Positions 51,914-64,000 of a stretch of DNA of 64,000 nucleotides are shown one piece after another (the stretch's first letter is position 1; each line of letters opens with the position of its first letter). The stretch lies in assembly GCF_900444995.1 (NCBI RefSeq), contig NZ_UAPQ01000009.1:183097-247096 (forward strand), read 5' to 3'. The position numbers and the translations under genes were made by a program. Source of the DNA: Actinomyces bovis (GTDB lineage: Bacteria > Actinomycetota > Actinomycetes > Actinomycetales > Actinomycetaceae). The notes beneath the pieces were generated by a model. It did not search any database and was not told the DNA's origin. It saw only the letters and a list, made by a program, of their open reading frames with translations.

Positions 51914-53697
51914 GGCTGGGATTGTGCCACGTTAGCTTCTGCCAGGAGCTCAGCGGCATGCCGCAGGGCCGCTTGGGAGTCCTCATGCCCTGAAAGCATG
52001 CGAGCTAGTTCGCGCTCGCGGGCCCTGCCGGTGACCGGCTCCACGTAGGTGCGGGCTCGCTCCAATTGCCCCGCGCCTCCCACCTCAGAGCCTGTCTCCT
52101 TGCGGACCACTAGCTGAGTGTCAGCCCAGGCAGCGACCTGCGCCAGGTGAGTGACCACGATTACCTGATAGCGCCGGGCTAGGCGGGCCAGGCGGCGTCC
52201 AATCTCGCGGGCTGCGCGACCGCCCACACCGGCGTCGATCTCATCGAAGATGAGGGTGCGCGCGTGCTCACGGCTGCTTGGGGTGGAGGCATTGCTGGCA
52301 TTGGCTTCGGCCAGCACCACTTCCAGGGCCAGCATGATGCGGGAGAGTTCACCGCCTGAGGCGCCTTTACCTAGCGGCAGAGCGGGAGCTCCAGGGTGGG
52401 GTATAAGCAGGAGGGTTACGGTTTCTGCGCCGGTGGGACCGGGCTCGTCCAACGGGGCGAGTTCTACCACCAGGCGGGCACCTTTCATCTCCAGGCCGGT
52501 GAGCTCAGCAGTCACGCCTTCTTGCAGACTGTTGGCGAGCTGCTGGCGCGCAGCCGTGAGTTCTTGGGCCAGGCTCTTTAGCTCCTGTTGGGCTGCTGCT
52601 AGCTCCTGTGTGAGCTCAGCTTGCGTGTCTTCGGGGCCGTCGATCTCCGCGAGGCGGGCAGCGGCGGTGTGTCCCCAGGCTAGGAGGGCGTCGACGTCGT
52701 CGGTTTGGGCGGAAGCCCCACCTATCTCCTGGCAGGCGCGCAGCAGCTGGGCGCGGCGCTCTTGTACTGCAGCTAGGCGGTTGGGATCGGCGTCTAGATG
52801 GGCTAGGTGGTCGCTCAGTTCGGAGGCAATGTCTGCGGCCAGATAGCTGAGTTCCTGCAGGCGCGTAGCTTGGCTTTGTAGGGCTGGATCTAGGCTGGTG
52901 ACTGGCTCCAGGGCACGGCTAGCGGCAGCTATCAGACTGACGACGTCGGGGGCCTCCCCTTGCGGGCCAGCTTCCTCCTCTGCGGTTAAGGCATTGCGGG
53001 CCCACAGGGTGGCCCGGCGTAGGTCCTCGGCATGGTCAAGGCGCTGGGCTTCTGCGGTCAGGGCGTGGTCTTCCCCCGGCTGGGGGGCAAGCTGCTCTAG
53101 TTGGTCGAGCCAGGTGCGCAGGGACTCGGCCTCTTCTGCGCGCTGTCGGGTGCCTGCCTGCCACTCGGTCAAGGCGGTGGCGGCAGCCTGGTGTCGACGG
53201 TAGGCGGCGGCGTATCGGCGGCACAAGGAATTGTGTGGGGCTCCCCCCAGGGAGTCCAGGGCAGCGCGTTGGGCGGCAACTGAGCGCAGACGGAGTTGGT
53301 CTGCCTGACCATGCACTGAGACGAGCCGATTGCCGACCTCCCCCAGGACGGTTGAGGGCACAGCGGCACCGCCCAGATGAGCGCGAGAGCGGCCTTGGGC
53401 GGGCACGGTGCGGCTGGCCACAAGCAGGTCGTCATCCAAAGCGGCCCCGGCGTCGGTAGCCCGCTGCGCGGTGCGAGAGTCGGGGTCTAGGAGCCAAGTG
53501 CCTTCTACGCGGGCGGCTTGGGCGCCGCTGCGCACCACGGAGGACTCGGCGCGTTGCCCCAGCAGTAGCCCCAGGGAGGTGAGGACCATGGTCTTTCCAG
53601 CGCCGGTCTCTCCGGTCAGCGCAGTTAGGCCGGGGCTGAGGCTCAGCTCGGCCTGCTCGATGACTCCAAGATTCTCAATATGGAGGGACTCGATCAT
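51910..53697 (-). CDS. recN: DNA repair ATPase RecN
   Basis: An SMC-like protein in double-strand break repair, 595 aa. The N-terminal Walker A is GLTALTGETGAGKTMVL after IESLHIENLGVIEQAEL. Long coiled-coil arms flank the middle, and the C-terminal half has GASGGELSRIMLALEV, Walker B LIFDEIDAGVGGRAA and VVTHLAQVAAWAD. It overlaps nadK and steA by 4 bp each, so this is a tightly coupled chain. Confidence 0.95.
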   Translation of the reverse strand: MIESLHIENLGVIEQAELSLSPGLTALTGETGAGKTMVLTSLGLLLGQRAESSVVRSGAQAARVEGTWLLDPDSRTAQRATDAGAALDDDLLVASRTVPAQGRSRAHLGGAAVPSTVLGEVGNRLVSVHGQADQLRLRSVAAQRAALDSLGGAPHNSLCRRYAAAYRRHQAAATALTEWQAGTRQRAEEAESLRTWLDQLEQLAPQPGEDHALTAEAQRLDHAEDLRRATLWARNALTAEEEAGPQGEAPDVVSLIAAASRALEPVTSLDPALQSQATRLQELSYLAADIASELSDHLAHLDADPNRLAAVQERRAQLLRACQEIGGASAQTDDVDALLAWGHTAAARLAEIDGPEDTQAELTQELAAAQQELKSLAQELTAARQQLANSLQEGVTAELTGLEMKGARLVVELAPLDEPGPTGAETVTLLLIPHPGAPALPLGKGASGGELSRIMLALEVVLAEANASNASTPSSREHARTLIFDEIDAGVGGRAAREIGRRLARLARRYQVIVVTHLAQVAAWADTQLVVRKETGSEVGGAGQLERARTYVEPVTGRARERELARMLSGHEDSQAALRHAAELLAEANVAQSQP

Positions 53698-54755
53698 GTC
53701 GCCTCATTTGGAGCGGCTGCTGGGGAGGCGGCGGTGGGGGCACCGGTGCGCCAGCCTGCCACCGGCAGCTTGAGTTTGGCGACGAGCCGCTGGGAGAAGG
53801 GAGCGTCATTCAGACGCGCGAGGCGGACGGGTTGGGCCGCCCGGGTCACCAAGATGTGGGAGCCTGCCGGGACGGACAGGTGACGGCGGCCATCACACCA
53901 GACTTCGGCGGCATCGACCCCGCCGTGTTTGACGACGATCTCCAGGCAGGAACCGGGGCCAACCACTAGGGGGCGAGTGAACAGCGCGTGGGCGGCAATG
54001 GGCACCAGCAGCATGGCGTCTACATCCGGCCAGACGATGGGGCCACCGCCGGAGAAAGCGTAGGCGGTGGAGCCGGTGGGAGTAGACATGATGAGTCCGT
54101 CGCAGCCAAAGGAGGAGACTGCCTGCCCGTCAACGCCGATAGCTACCTCTAGCATGCGGGCACGGTCGCGCTTTTCCAGGGCAGCCTCATTGAGCGCCCA
54201 GGAGCGGGCGGTGGTGCCGTCAGGGCTGGCTACCTGTACGTCCACAACCATGCGGGTCTCTACGGTGTAGTCCCCCGCCACCACCCGCGTAACCACGTGC
54301 TCTAAGGCATCTGGGTCAGCTTCGGCCAGGAAACCGACGTGCCCTGTGTTCACTCCGACTAGAGGCACGTCGAACTGGCGGGCTAACTCCAGGGCTCGCA
54401 AGATGGTGCCATCACCGCCGATTACCAGGACAAAGTCAATTGCTTGGGTACCTGGCGCCGCGCACACCTGGGTCTCACCGGTGGCGTCCACTTGCAGGGG
54501 CAGGTCGGCTAGACCGATGGCCTCTACGCCTTGCTGGGCTAGCAGGCCCCGGACGCGTTCAGCGGTGGCGGTGGTGGGGGCTGCTGGGCGCGCATGAGGT
54601 GCGGGTGGATGGACACCTTCTTCACGGCCGACCACCAGGACGCGGCGGACTTGTTGTTTAGCCATTGAGTTGCCTGGAGCGGAGGCCTCTGGCTGGACCT
54701 GTACTGGCTCGCTGAGGTCGGGCTTAGTGGGCTCAGGCTGTGCTAGCTCAGTCAT
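53694..54755 (-). CDS. nadK: NAD kinase
   Basis: It phosphorylates NAD to NADP. Motifs are FVLVIGGDGTILRALELARQ, NTGHVGFLAE, GLIMSTPTGSTAYAFSGGGP and LFTRPLVVG. The 353 aa include about 30 extra N-terminal residues; an internal ATG at 54665 (MAKQQVRRVLVVG) would give the usual length, but the ATG at 54755 has GAAGGAG upstream and overlaps the tlyA end by 8 bp, so I keep it. Confidence 0.93.
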   Translation of the reverse strand: MTELAQPEPTKPDLSEPVQVQPEASAPGNSMAKQQVRRVLVVGREEGVHPPAPHARPAAPTTATAERVRGLLAQQGVEAIGLADLPLQVDATGETQVCAAPGTQAIDFVLVIGGDGTILRALELARQFDVPLVGVNTGHVGFLAEADPDALEHVVTRVVAGDYTVETRMVVDVQVASPDGTTARSWALNEAALEKRDRARMLEVAIGVDGQAVSSFGCDGLIMSTPTGSTAYAFSGGGPIVWPDVDAMLLVPIAAHALFTRPLVVGPGSCLEIVVKHGGVDAAEVWCDGRRHLSVPAGSHILVTRAAQPVRLARLNDAPFSQRLVAKLKLPVAGWRTGAPTAASPAAAPNEAT

Positions 54756-55611
54756 GGCGTCTCCTTCGGGGGGGCTGCCCGGCAGGGCCGTCTTGGATAG
54801 CGCGGTGAACCTCGGCAGTCAGGGCATCTCCGGTCAGATCGGTGGGGCCGCCAGCTTGGCCTGCGTGCATAGACAGGAAATACTCGACGTTTCCAGCCGG
54901 GCCAGGCAGTGGTGAAGCGGTGGCGGCGTCGATCCCTAGCCCCAGCTGGTGGGCCTGCTCAGCGACCGCCAGCACAGTTTCCTCATGCAGTTGAGGATCG
55001 CGGACAACCCCGCCGTGGCCGAGGCGCTCCTTGCCAACCTCAAATTGAGGCTTGACCATGAGCAGCAGGTCCGCAGCGGGGGCGGCTGCGGCCACTAGGG
55101 CGGGCAGTACTAGGCCTAGGGAGATGAAGGACAAGTCCCCCACCACCAGCTGCGGGGCGGGGGCTACTGCGGCAGGGTCAAGGGTGCGCACATTGGTGCG
55201 GTCCATAACGGTTACGCGCGAGTCAGACTGCAAAGACCAGGCCAGTTGACCGTAGCCAACGTCCACAGCGATGACGTGCGCGGCGCCCCGACGGAGCAGG
55301 ACATCAGTGAATCCTCCGGTGGAAGCTCCGGCGTCCAGGCAGCGGCGCCCCGCAACCTGGGGGGCTAGCCCCCGCTCGGCCAGCGCATCCAGCGCCCCAG
55401 CGAGCTTATGCGCACCGCGAGAGACGTAATCGTCACCGCTGGGGGTGATGACTTCAATGGCTTGAGCGGGGTTAACCTGCCGGGCGGCCTTGGTGACGAC
55501 GGCGCCATCCAGGGTGATATGACCGTCGCCGATTAACTGGGCGGCGTGGCTGCGGGAACGGGCCAAGCCACGACGCACTAGCTCAGAGTCAAGGCGAATG
55601 AGACGGGCCAT
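54748..55611 (-). CDS. tlyA: TlyA-family rRNA 2'-O-methyltransferase
   Basis: It methylates ribose in 16S and/or 23S rRNA; in mycobacteria this affects capreomycin sensitivity. The 287 aa begin with an S4 RNA-binding domain (IRLDSELVRRGLARSRSHAA) and continue with a Rossmann methyltransferase fold: RCLDAGASTGGFTDVLL, HVIAVDVGYGQL, VMDRTNVRTL, VVGDLSFISLGLVLPAL. FEVGKERLGHGGVVRDP is also a family motif. It lies 3 bp after the small upstream gene. Confidence 0.92.
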   Translation of the reverse strand: MARLIRLDSELVRRGLARSRSHAAQLIGDGHITLDGAVVTKAARQVNPAQAIEVITPSGDDYVSRGAHKLAGALDALAERGLAPQVAGRRCLDAGASTGGFTDVLLRRGAAHVIAVDVGYGQLAWSLQSDSRVTVMDRTNVRTLDPAAVAPAPQLVVGDLSFISLGLVLPALVAAAAPAADLLLMVKPQFEVGKERLGHGGVVRDPQLHEETVLAVAEQAHQLGLGIDAATASPLPGPAGNVEYFLSMHAGQAGGPTDLTGDALTAEVHRAIQDGPAGQPPRRRRHD

Positions 55612-55614
55612 GGC

Positions 55615-55869
55615 TCAGTCCTCAGCCTCGCGCAAGGTGCGGGCAAGCTCCTCACGCAGGTTACGCAGGAGTTCTGCCTGTTCCTCTAGGGGCGTCTCCC
55701 CCAACTCGGCTAGGGCTGAGCTGTGATCGGTGAGCAGGGTGGCGGCTGGGTCACGTGGTGGGGTGGGCACGGGCGGCACCTCTGCAGGTGGTGCCTGCAC
55801 AGGTGTGGCCGGGCGAGGCAAGGTAACCGGGACATTGCCGCCCCGGTACGCCCGCTTCTTTTTGCTCAC
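55615..55869 (-). CDS. small hypothetical protein between the HAD gene and tlyA
   Basis: An 84-aa protein: basic start MSKKKRAYRGGNVPVTL, a Pro-rich middle and an acidic helical C-terminus (TPLEEQAELLRNLREELART). No signal peptide or known domain. It is supported as real by a 4-bp overlap with the HAD gene and a 3-bp gap to tlyA, in a chain without empty space. Function unknown. Confidence 0.6.
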   Translation of the reverse strand: MSKKKRAYRGGNVPVTLPRPATPVQAPPAEVPPVPTPPRDPAATLLTDHSSALAELGETPLEEQAELLRNLREELARTLREAED

Positions 55870-56921
55870 GGGGCCACCACGGTGAGCTCGGGAACTTGCA
55901 GGGGTGCGCTTGGGTCAGCGTCGGCATACGCCCAGGCAGCCGTGGCTAGGGCACGGTAAGCGTCCAGGTTGACGGTGGCCTCCGTCTTGAGCGGGCCGAC
56001 GCCGTCAAGCACCAGCTGCTGGTTCTCTACGCGGGCGCGCGCCTGGCCCACCAGCCAGGCGCCGTCGGCCTGTGGCTGCGGCTCAGGCTGCGGTTCTAGG
56101 AGAGCACGCAGGTCTGTGTGCAGGTAGGCGGGCCGTTCAGCAGGCGGCGCTAGCACGACATCGCGGGCAGTGTTCACACCGGTGAGGACATGCAGGCCAG
56201 GGATGTTGGCGGCGCGGGCACCAACGTGGTCAGTGTTGAGGCGGTCCCCAACAGCTAGAGGGCGCTTGGCTCCCCCAGCTTTGTTTAAGGCGCGCTGGTA
56301 GATGCCCGGGAAGGGTTTGCCACCGGTTAAGGGCGTGGAGCCGGTGGCATGGGAGACGGCGGTGACCAGGGAACCATTGCCCAAAGCGAAGCCGCGCTCC
56401 GTGGGCAGGGTTGCGTCCAGGTTAGTGGCCACATGCAGTGCTCCCGCGGCGATGGCGTAGGCGCCCTCAGACAGGAGGGCCCAGTCCACGCAAGGGTCCC
56501 AACCTTGGGTCACAGCCTGCGGCTGGTCTACAGCGCTGTTGGTGACGCGGTAGCCCTGGTCCAAAAGAGCTTGCCGCAGCCCATCGCCGCCGATTACCAG
56601 CACGAGTGCTCCTGGCTCCAGGTGCTCGCGCAGAAGAGCAGCGGCATCCATGGCAGCGGTGAAAACTTCCTGGGTGCTCGCGGTGATGCCCTTGTCAGCC
56701 AGTTTGTCGACCACAGTCTGGGGGGCGCGGGAGGCGTTATTGGTGACGAAGCTAAGTTGCAAACCCTGCAGGCGAGCAGTGTTGAGGGATTCGGCGGCGT
56801 GCTCCACTTGGGCGGTGCCCGCGAAGCACACGCCATCGAGGTCAACCAGGGCGACGTCGTGTGCCGCAGCGAGTGCTTTGGTGCTGCCAAGCAGTCCGGC
56901 AGGATGGGTTAGGGCAGTCAC
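55866..56921 (-). CDS. HAD-superfamily (NagD-like, subfamily IIA) phosphatase
   Basis: A 351-aa sugar-phosphate or phosphoglycolate phosphatase-like enzyme. Motif I is VALVDLDGVCF (DxDG), motif II SFVTNNASRAP, motif III Lys in LTGGKPFPGIYQ, and motif IV VGDRLNTDHVGARAANI. The C2 cap domain sits in the middle. The C-terminal about 80 residues form an extra alpha/beta tail seen in actinobacterial homologues of this locus. The GTG start overlaps the upstream gene by 4 bp. The substrate is unknown. Confidence 0.87.
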   Translation of the reverse strand: MTALTHPAGLLGSTKALAAAHDVALVDLDGVCFAGTAQVEHAAESLNTARLQGLQLSFVTNNASRAPQTVVDKLADKGITASTQEVFTAAMDAAALLREHLEPGALVLVIGGDGLRQALLDQGYRVTNSAVDQPQAVTQGWDPCVDWALLSEGAYAIAAGALHVATNLDATLPTERGFALGNGSLVTAVSHATGSTPLTGGKPFPGIYQRALNKAGGAKRPLAVGDRLNTDHVGARAANIPGLHVLTGVNTARDVVLAPPAERPAYLHTDLRALLEPQPEPQPQADGAWLVGQARARVENQQLVLDGVGPLKTEATVNLDAYRALATAAWAYADADPSAPLQVPELTVVAP

Positions 56922-58327
56922 TCGCCGGGCTCCTTGGTGTGGTTCTTCTGGCTCTGGGAGTCGTTGTCCTTAAGCTGCTGGGCTTGCGTGGCCTCACCGG
57001 TCTGGTCCTCGATACCGGCGTCCTCCAAGATCTCGGCCAACTCCGCCTCAACCCGCACGGAAAAAGAGGCAGGCCAATCAGCGGTCTCTGCCTCGTCCTC
57101 TGCCTCGGCTAAGTCCTCTGCTTCGGCCCCAGCATTGCTTTCGGTCTTGCTGTCCACATCAGGGGAATCCTCGGGCTCGTAATCTTCCTCCAGGTCGTAG
57201 GCGACGAGCTCCTCCTCAGGCTCCTCGTATTCCTGGTCTTCCCCTTCAGCGGTAATACCGATCCGCGCACGGATAAGGTCGGCCTCTTCGCCTCGGCCAA
57301 GTTCAGTTAGCCGATCAGCCCGCACTGAGTGCATCCGGCGCAGGGTCTCGCGGTCTCCGCGGAAAAGCCGGATGGCGTCCTCGATTACCACTAGCCCCAG
57401 CTCGGGCTGGCCCATTTCCGAGCGGATGCCGGAAACCACCATGGCGATCTCGGCCTCTTCTAAGTCGTCCAGCTGCTTGGGGCTGGCCGCTGCTGCCACC
57501 TTTAGCGCCTGATCTAGGCGGCCTAGCGCGCGCTCGCAGTCAGCCTCGATTGCGTGGTGCAAATCCAAACCTGACAGGCGGCGGGCGGCGCGAATGTGAC
57601 CGAGGGCCTCCTGGTAGTGGCCAGCCAGGTACGCAGCAATGCCAGCGGACTCGCGTACGACGGCGATGCGGCCAGCGTGCGACGTAGCGTAGCGGGCGTG
57701 CTGGTAGGCCTCTTCCGGATCAGTCTCTAGGAGGCGCTGAAGCATTACCAGGTGCCGCGCAACGTTCTCCGCGTTCAGGCGACCGAGCGCACGCAGCTCG
57801 CGGCGGGCGGATGCCTCAAGCATTCCTGCCTCAACGTCCTCAGGTAGGCGCGGCTCCGGAATACGAGCGTGCTGGGGCGCGCGGCTGGATCGCTTGCCGT
57901 CGCGGTCATTGCGTCCCCCGCGGCGCTGACCGTCGCGCTGTTTGTCGTCGCGGTCTCGCCAGCTGCGACGCTCACCGCGTGGGCTCCATTCACGGACCTC
58001 CTGCCGAGGACTGTCTTCACGCGCGGGCCTGTCACGACGATCCCGCTGGTCGAAGTCCCCTTCTCGGCGCGGCCTGCCACCGCCGTACTGTTTATCGTCG
58101 CGGTCTCGCCAACTGCGACGCTGACCATCGCGTTGCTGGTAACCGCCATGCTGCTTGTCGTCGCGGTCTCGCCAACTGCGACGCTGACCATCGCGTTGCT
58201 GGTAACCGCCATGCTGCTTGTCGTCACGGCTCCTGCGGGGGCCTCCCGAATTGGAGCGATTGCCGAAGCCATGGCGGTCGTTGCCGCGGCGAGGGCCGGA
58301 GTGGTCGTTGCGCCGTTGGTAAGGCAT
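56918..58327 (-). CDS. Arg/Gly-rich, TPR-like protein
   Basis: The 469 aa have three parts. Residues 1-150 are extremely basic and repetitive with Arg, Asp, Gly, Gln (RDDKQHGGYQQRDGQRRSWR units), resembling RGG-type RNA-binding tails. Residues about 155-350 are helical repeats of TPR type (EEAYQHARYATSHAGRIAVV; HYQEALGHIRAARRLSGL; GRLDQALKVAAAAS). Residues 365-469 are very acidic (EDQEYEEPEEELVAYDLEED). It is the first gene after the rRNA operon on the same strand and heads the HAD-tlyA-nadK-recN chain. GAGGAA precedes the ATG. A role in RNA or ribosome handling is a guess from composition. Confidence 0.75.
   Translation of the reverse strand: MPYQRRNDHSGPRRGNDRHGFGNRSNSGGPRRSRDDKQHGGYQQRDGQRRSWRDRDDKQHGGYQQRDGQRRSWRDRDDKQYGGGRPRREGDFDQRDRRDRPAREDSPRQEVREWSPRGERRSWRDRDDKQRDGQRRGGRNDRDGKRSSRAPQHARIPEPRLPEDVEAGMLEASARRELRALGRLNAENVARHLVMLQRLLETDPEEAYQHARYATSHAGRIAVVRESAGIAAYLAGHYQEALGHIRAARRLSGLDLHHAIEADCERALGRLDQALKVAAAASPKQLDDLEEAEIAMVVSGIRSEMGQPELGLVVIEDAIRLFRGDRETLRRMHSVRADRLTELGRGEEADLIRARIGITAEGEDQEYEEPEEELVAYDLEEDYEPEDSPDVDSKTESNAGAEAEDLAEAEDEAETADWPASFSVRVEAELAEILEDAGIEDQTGEATQAQQLKDNDSQSQKNHTKEPGE
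58095..58220 (-). repeat. two identical 63-bp tandem coding repeats
   Basis: The units 58095-58157 and 58158-58220 are identical base for base and encode the 21-residue unit starting RDDKQHGG. A partial third unit follows and diverged relatives occur near 57940. Perfect identity implies recent duplication or ongoing homogenisation, and copy number may vary between strains. Confidence 0.9.
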
Positions 58328-58434
58328 TCTCTGTTCCTCTTCGTGACGTCATCGCTCGGGCGTGCAGCGCGGGCTACCTTCCGCCAGACTACCGGCCTTC
58401 GCTGTGTTGTTGTGGTTTGGTGTGGTTATGTGGG

Positions 58435-58463
58435 GAGGCCCCCAACCTGTGGTTGGGGGCCTC
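58435..58463 (-). terminator. terminator of the rRNA operon
   Basis: GAGGCCCCCAACC pairs with GGTTGGGGGCCTC around a 3-nt loop, 14 nt beyond the 5S 3' end. There is no U-tract. Confidence 0.75.
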
Positions 58464-58477
58464 GACCCTGGGTGTGT

Positions 58478-58596
58478 GCTCGGCGGTGTCCTACTCTCCC
58501 ACACCCTGGCGGGTGCAGTACCATTGGCGCTGGGAGTCTTAGCTTCCGGGTTCGGAATGGGTCCGGGCGTTGCCTTCCCGCTGTGACCACCGAGAC
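58478..58596 (-). rRNA. rrf: 5S ribosomal RNA
   Basis: About 119 nt. The ends pair (GTCTCGGTGGT against the GCCGAGC end). The conserved CCCATTCCGAACCCGGAAGC loop and GGGAGAGTAGGACACCGCC 3' part are present. It is the last gene of the operon, about 150 nt after 23S. Confidence 0.93.
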
Positions 58597-58744
58597 GTTT
58601 ATGTGGGGCCCAGTGCGTGTGTTGGGCCGTATTGTGTGTTGTGTTTGTGTTGTGTGTTTGGTGTGTGGGTTGGTGGTGGACCGTATAGTGGACGCTTGCG
58701 TGTTTGGTTCTTGTTCCCCACCTATGTGGTGGGGGGTGTTGTTT

Positions 58745-63843
<5,099 letters not shown>

Positions 63844-64000
63844 AAACCAAAAAACAACCCACCAACCAAAAACAAAAGCCCTCAGCCAGCAAGAAGCCAA
63901 TCAGAAACAGAAAAAAACCCAAGCTCAACCCACCCCACAACCGACAAGGAAGCAGAGGCAGGCAAACCAAAAAACAAGAACAAGACAACCAACCAACCCC
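63844..64000 (-). other. rRNA operon leader (cut by the window edge)
   Basis: On the minus strand this is T/G-rich leader sequence with runs such as GGGTTTTTTTC, as expected for the antitermination and processing leader of an rRNA operon. No promoter hexamer is identifiable before the window ends. Confidence 0.5.

Noticed and set aside
58095..58220. Tandem 63-bp repeats as a CRISPR array
   Set aside because: The units are contiguous without unique spacers and encode in-frame 21-residue repeats.

Overview
The window is high-GC DNA from an actinobacterium, most likely of the Actinomycetaceae (Actinomyces/Schaalia-like). That placement rests on gene order, not on a database match. Supporting signs are fasR-fabD-acpP-fabF, a stand-alone homodimeric aceE beside a DUF3052 gene, DUF3145, DUF3043 and DUF3060 proteins, sufR-sufBDCSU-sufT, and the steB-steA-recN-nadK-tlyA chain. 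About 55 protein genes, four tRNA genes, the RNase P RNA gene and one complete rRNA operon can be supported. There is no prophage, insertion sequence or CRISPR array.

Layout. 1-4.5 kb: map, a proline-rich membrane protein, rnpB (minus strand), yaaA and a coiled-coil protein. 4.5-9 kb: a Nif3-like protein, tRNA-Leu, a very unusual 91-nt isoleucine-type tRNA gene, a frameshifted aminotransferase gene, YdcF-like and YgjV-like proteins, tRNA-Val and DUF3052. 9-20 kb: aceE, a lipoprotein, the fatty-acid operon without fabH, DUF3145, tRNA-Asn and def. 20-31 kb: dgt-dnaG, a LacI regulator with a probable autoregulatory site, a glycerate-kinase-like gene coupled to an M20 dipeptidase gene, DUF3043, an aldo/keto reductase, pyrD and a zinc metallopeptidase. 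31-35 kb: a three-gene phospholipid cluster (CDP-alcohol transferase, cdsA, plsC-like). 35-41.5 kb: the full SUF iron-sulfur assembly operon behind its SufR-type repressor. 41.6-58 kb: a minus-strand cell-envelope chain (Nudix, glycosyltransferase, murJ, MraY-like enzyme, steB, steA, recN, nadK, tlyA, HAD phosphatase, repeat protein). This chain is interrupted at 46.2-49.5 kb by an ABC exporter module whose ATPase gene has an in-frame stop. 58-64 kb: 5S, 23S and 16S rRNA genes on the minus strand.

Main observations. (i) The RNA at 5565-5655 contains two consecutive 7-nt-loop hairpins, one presenting UAU and the other GAU, both isoleucine anticodons. (ii) A -10 hexamer of form TANNNT sits exactly 6 nt (7 nt twice) before the start codon of 13 genes, which implies widespread leaderless transcription. 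(iii) The ABC exporter module is flanked by an intact MraY-like gene on one side and a decayed partial copy of it on the other. (iv) The zinc-ribbon protein has lost all four metal cysteines. All functions are inferred from sequence by eye; no search or folding program was run.
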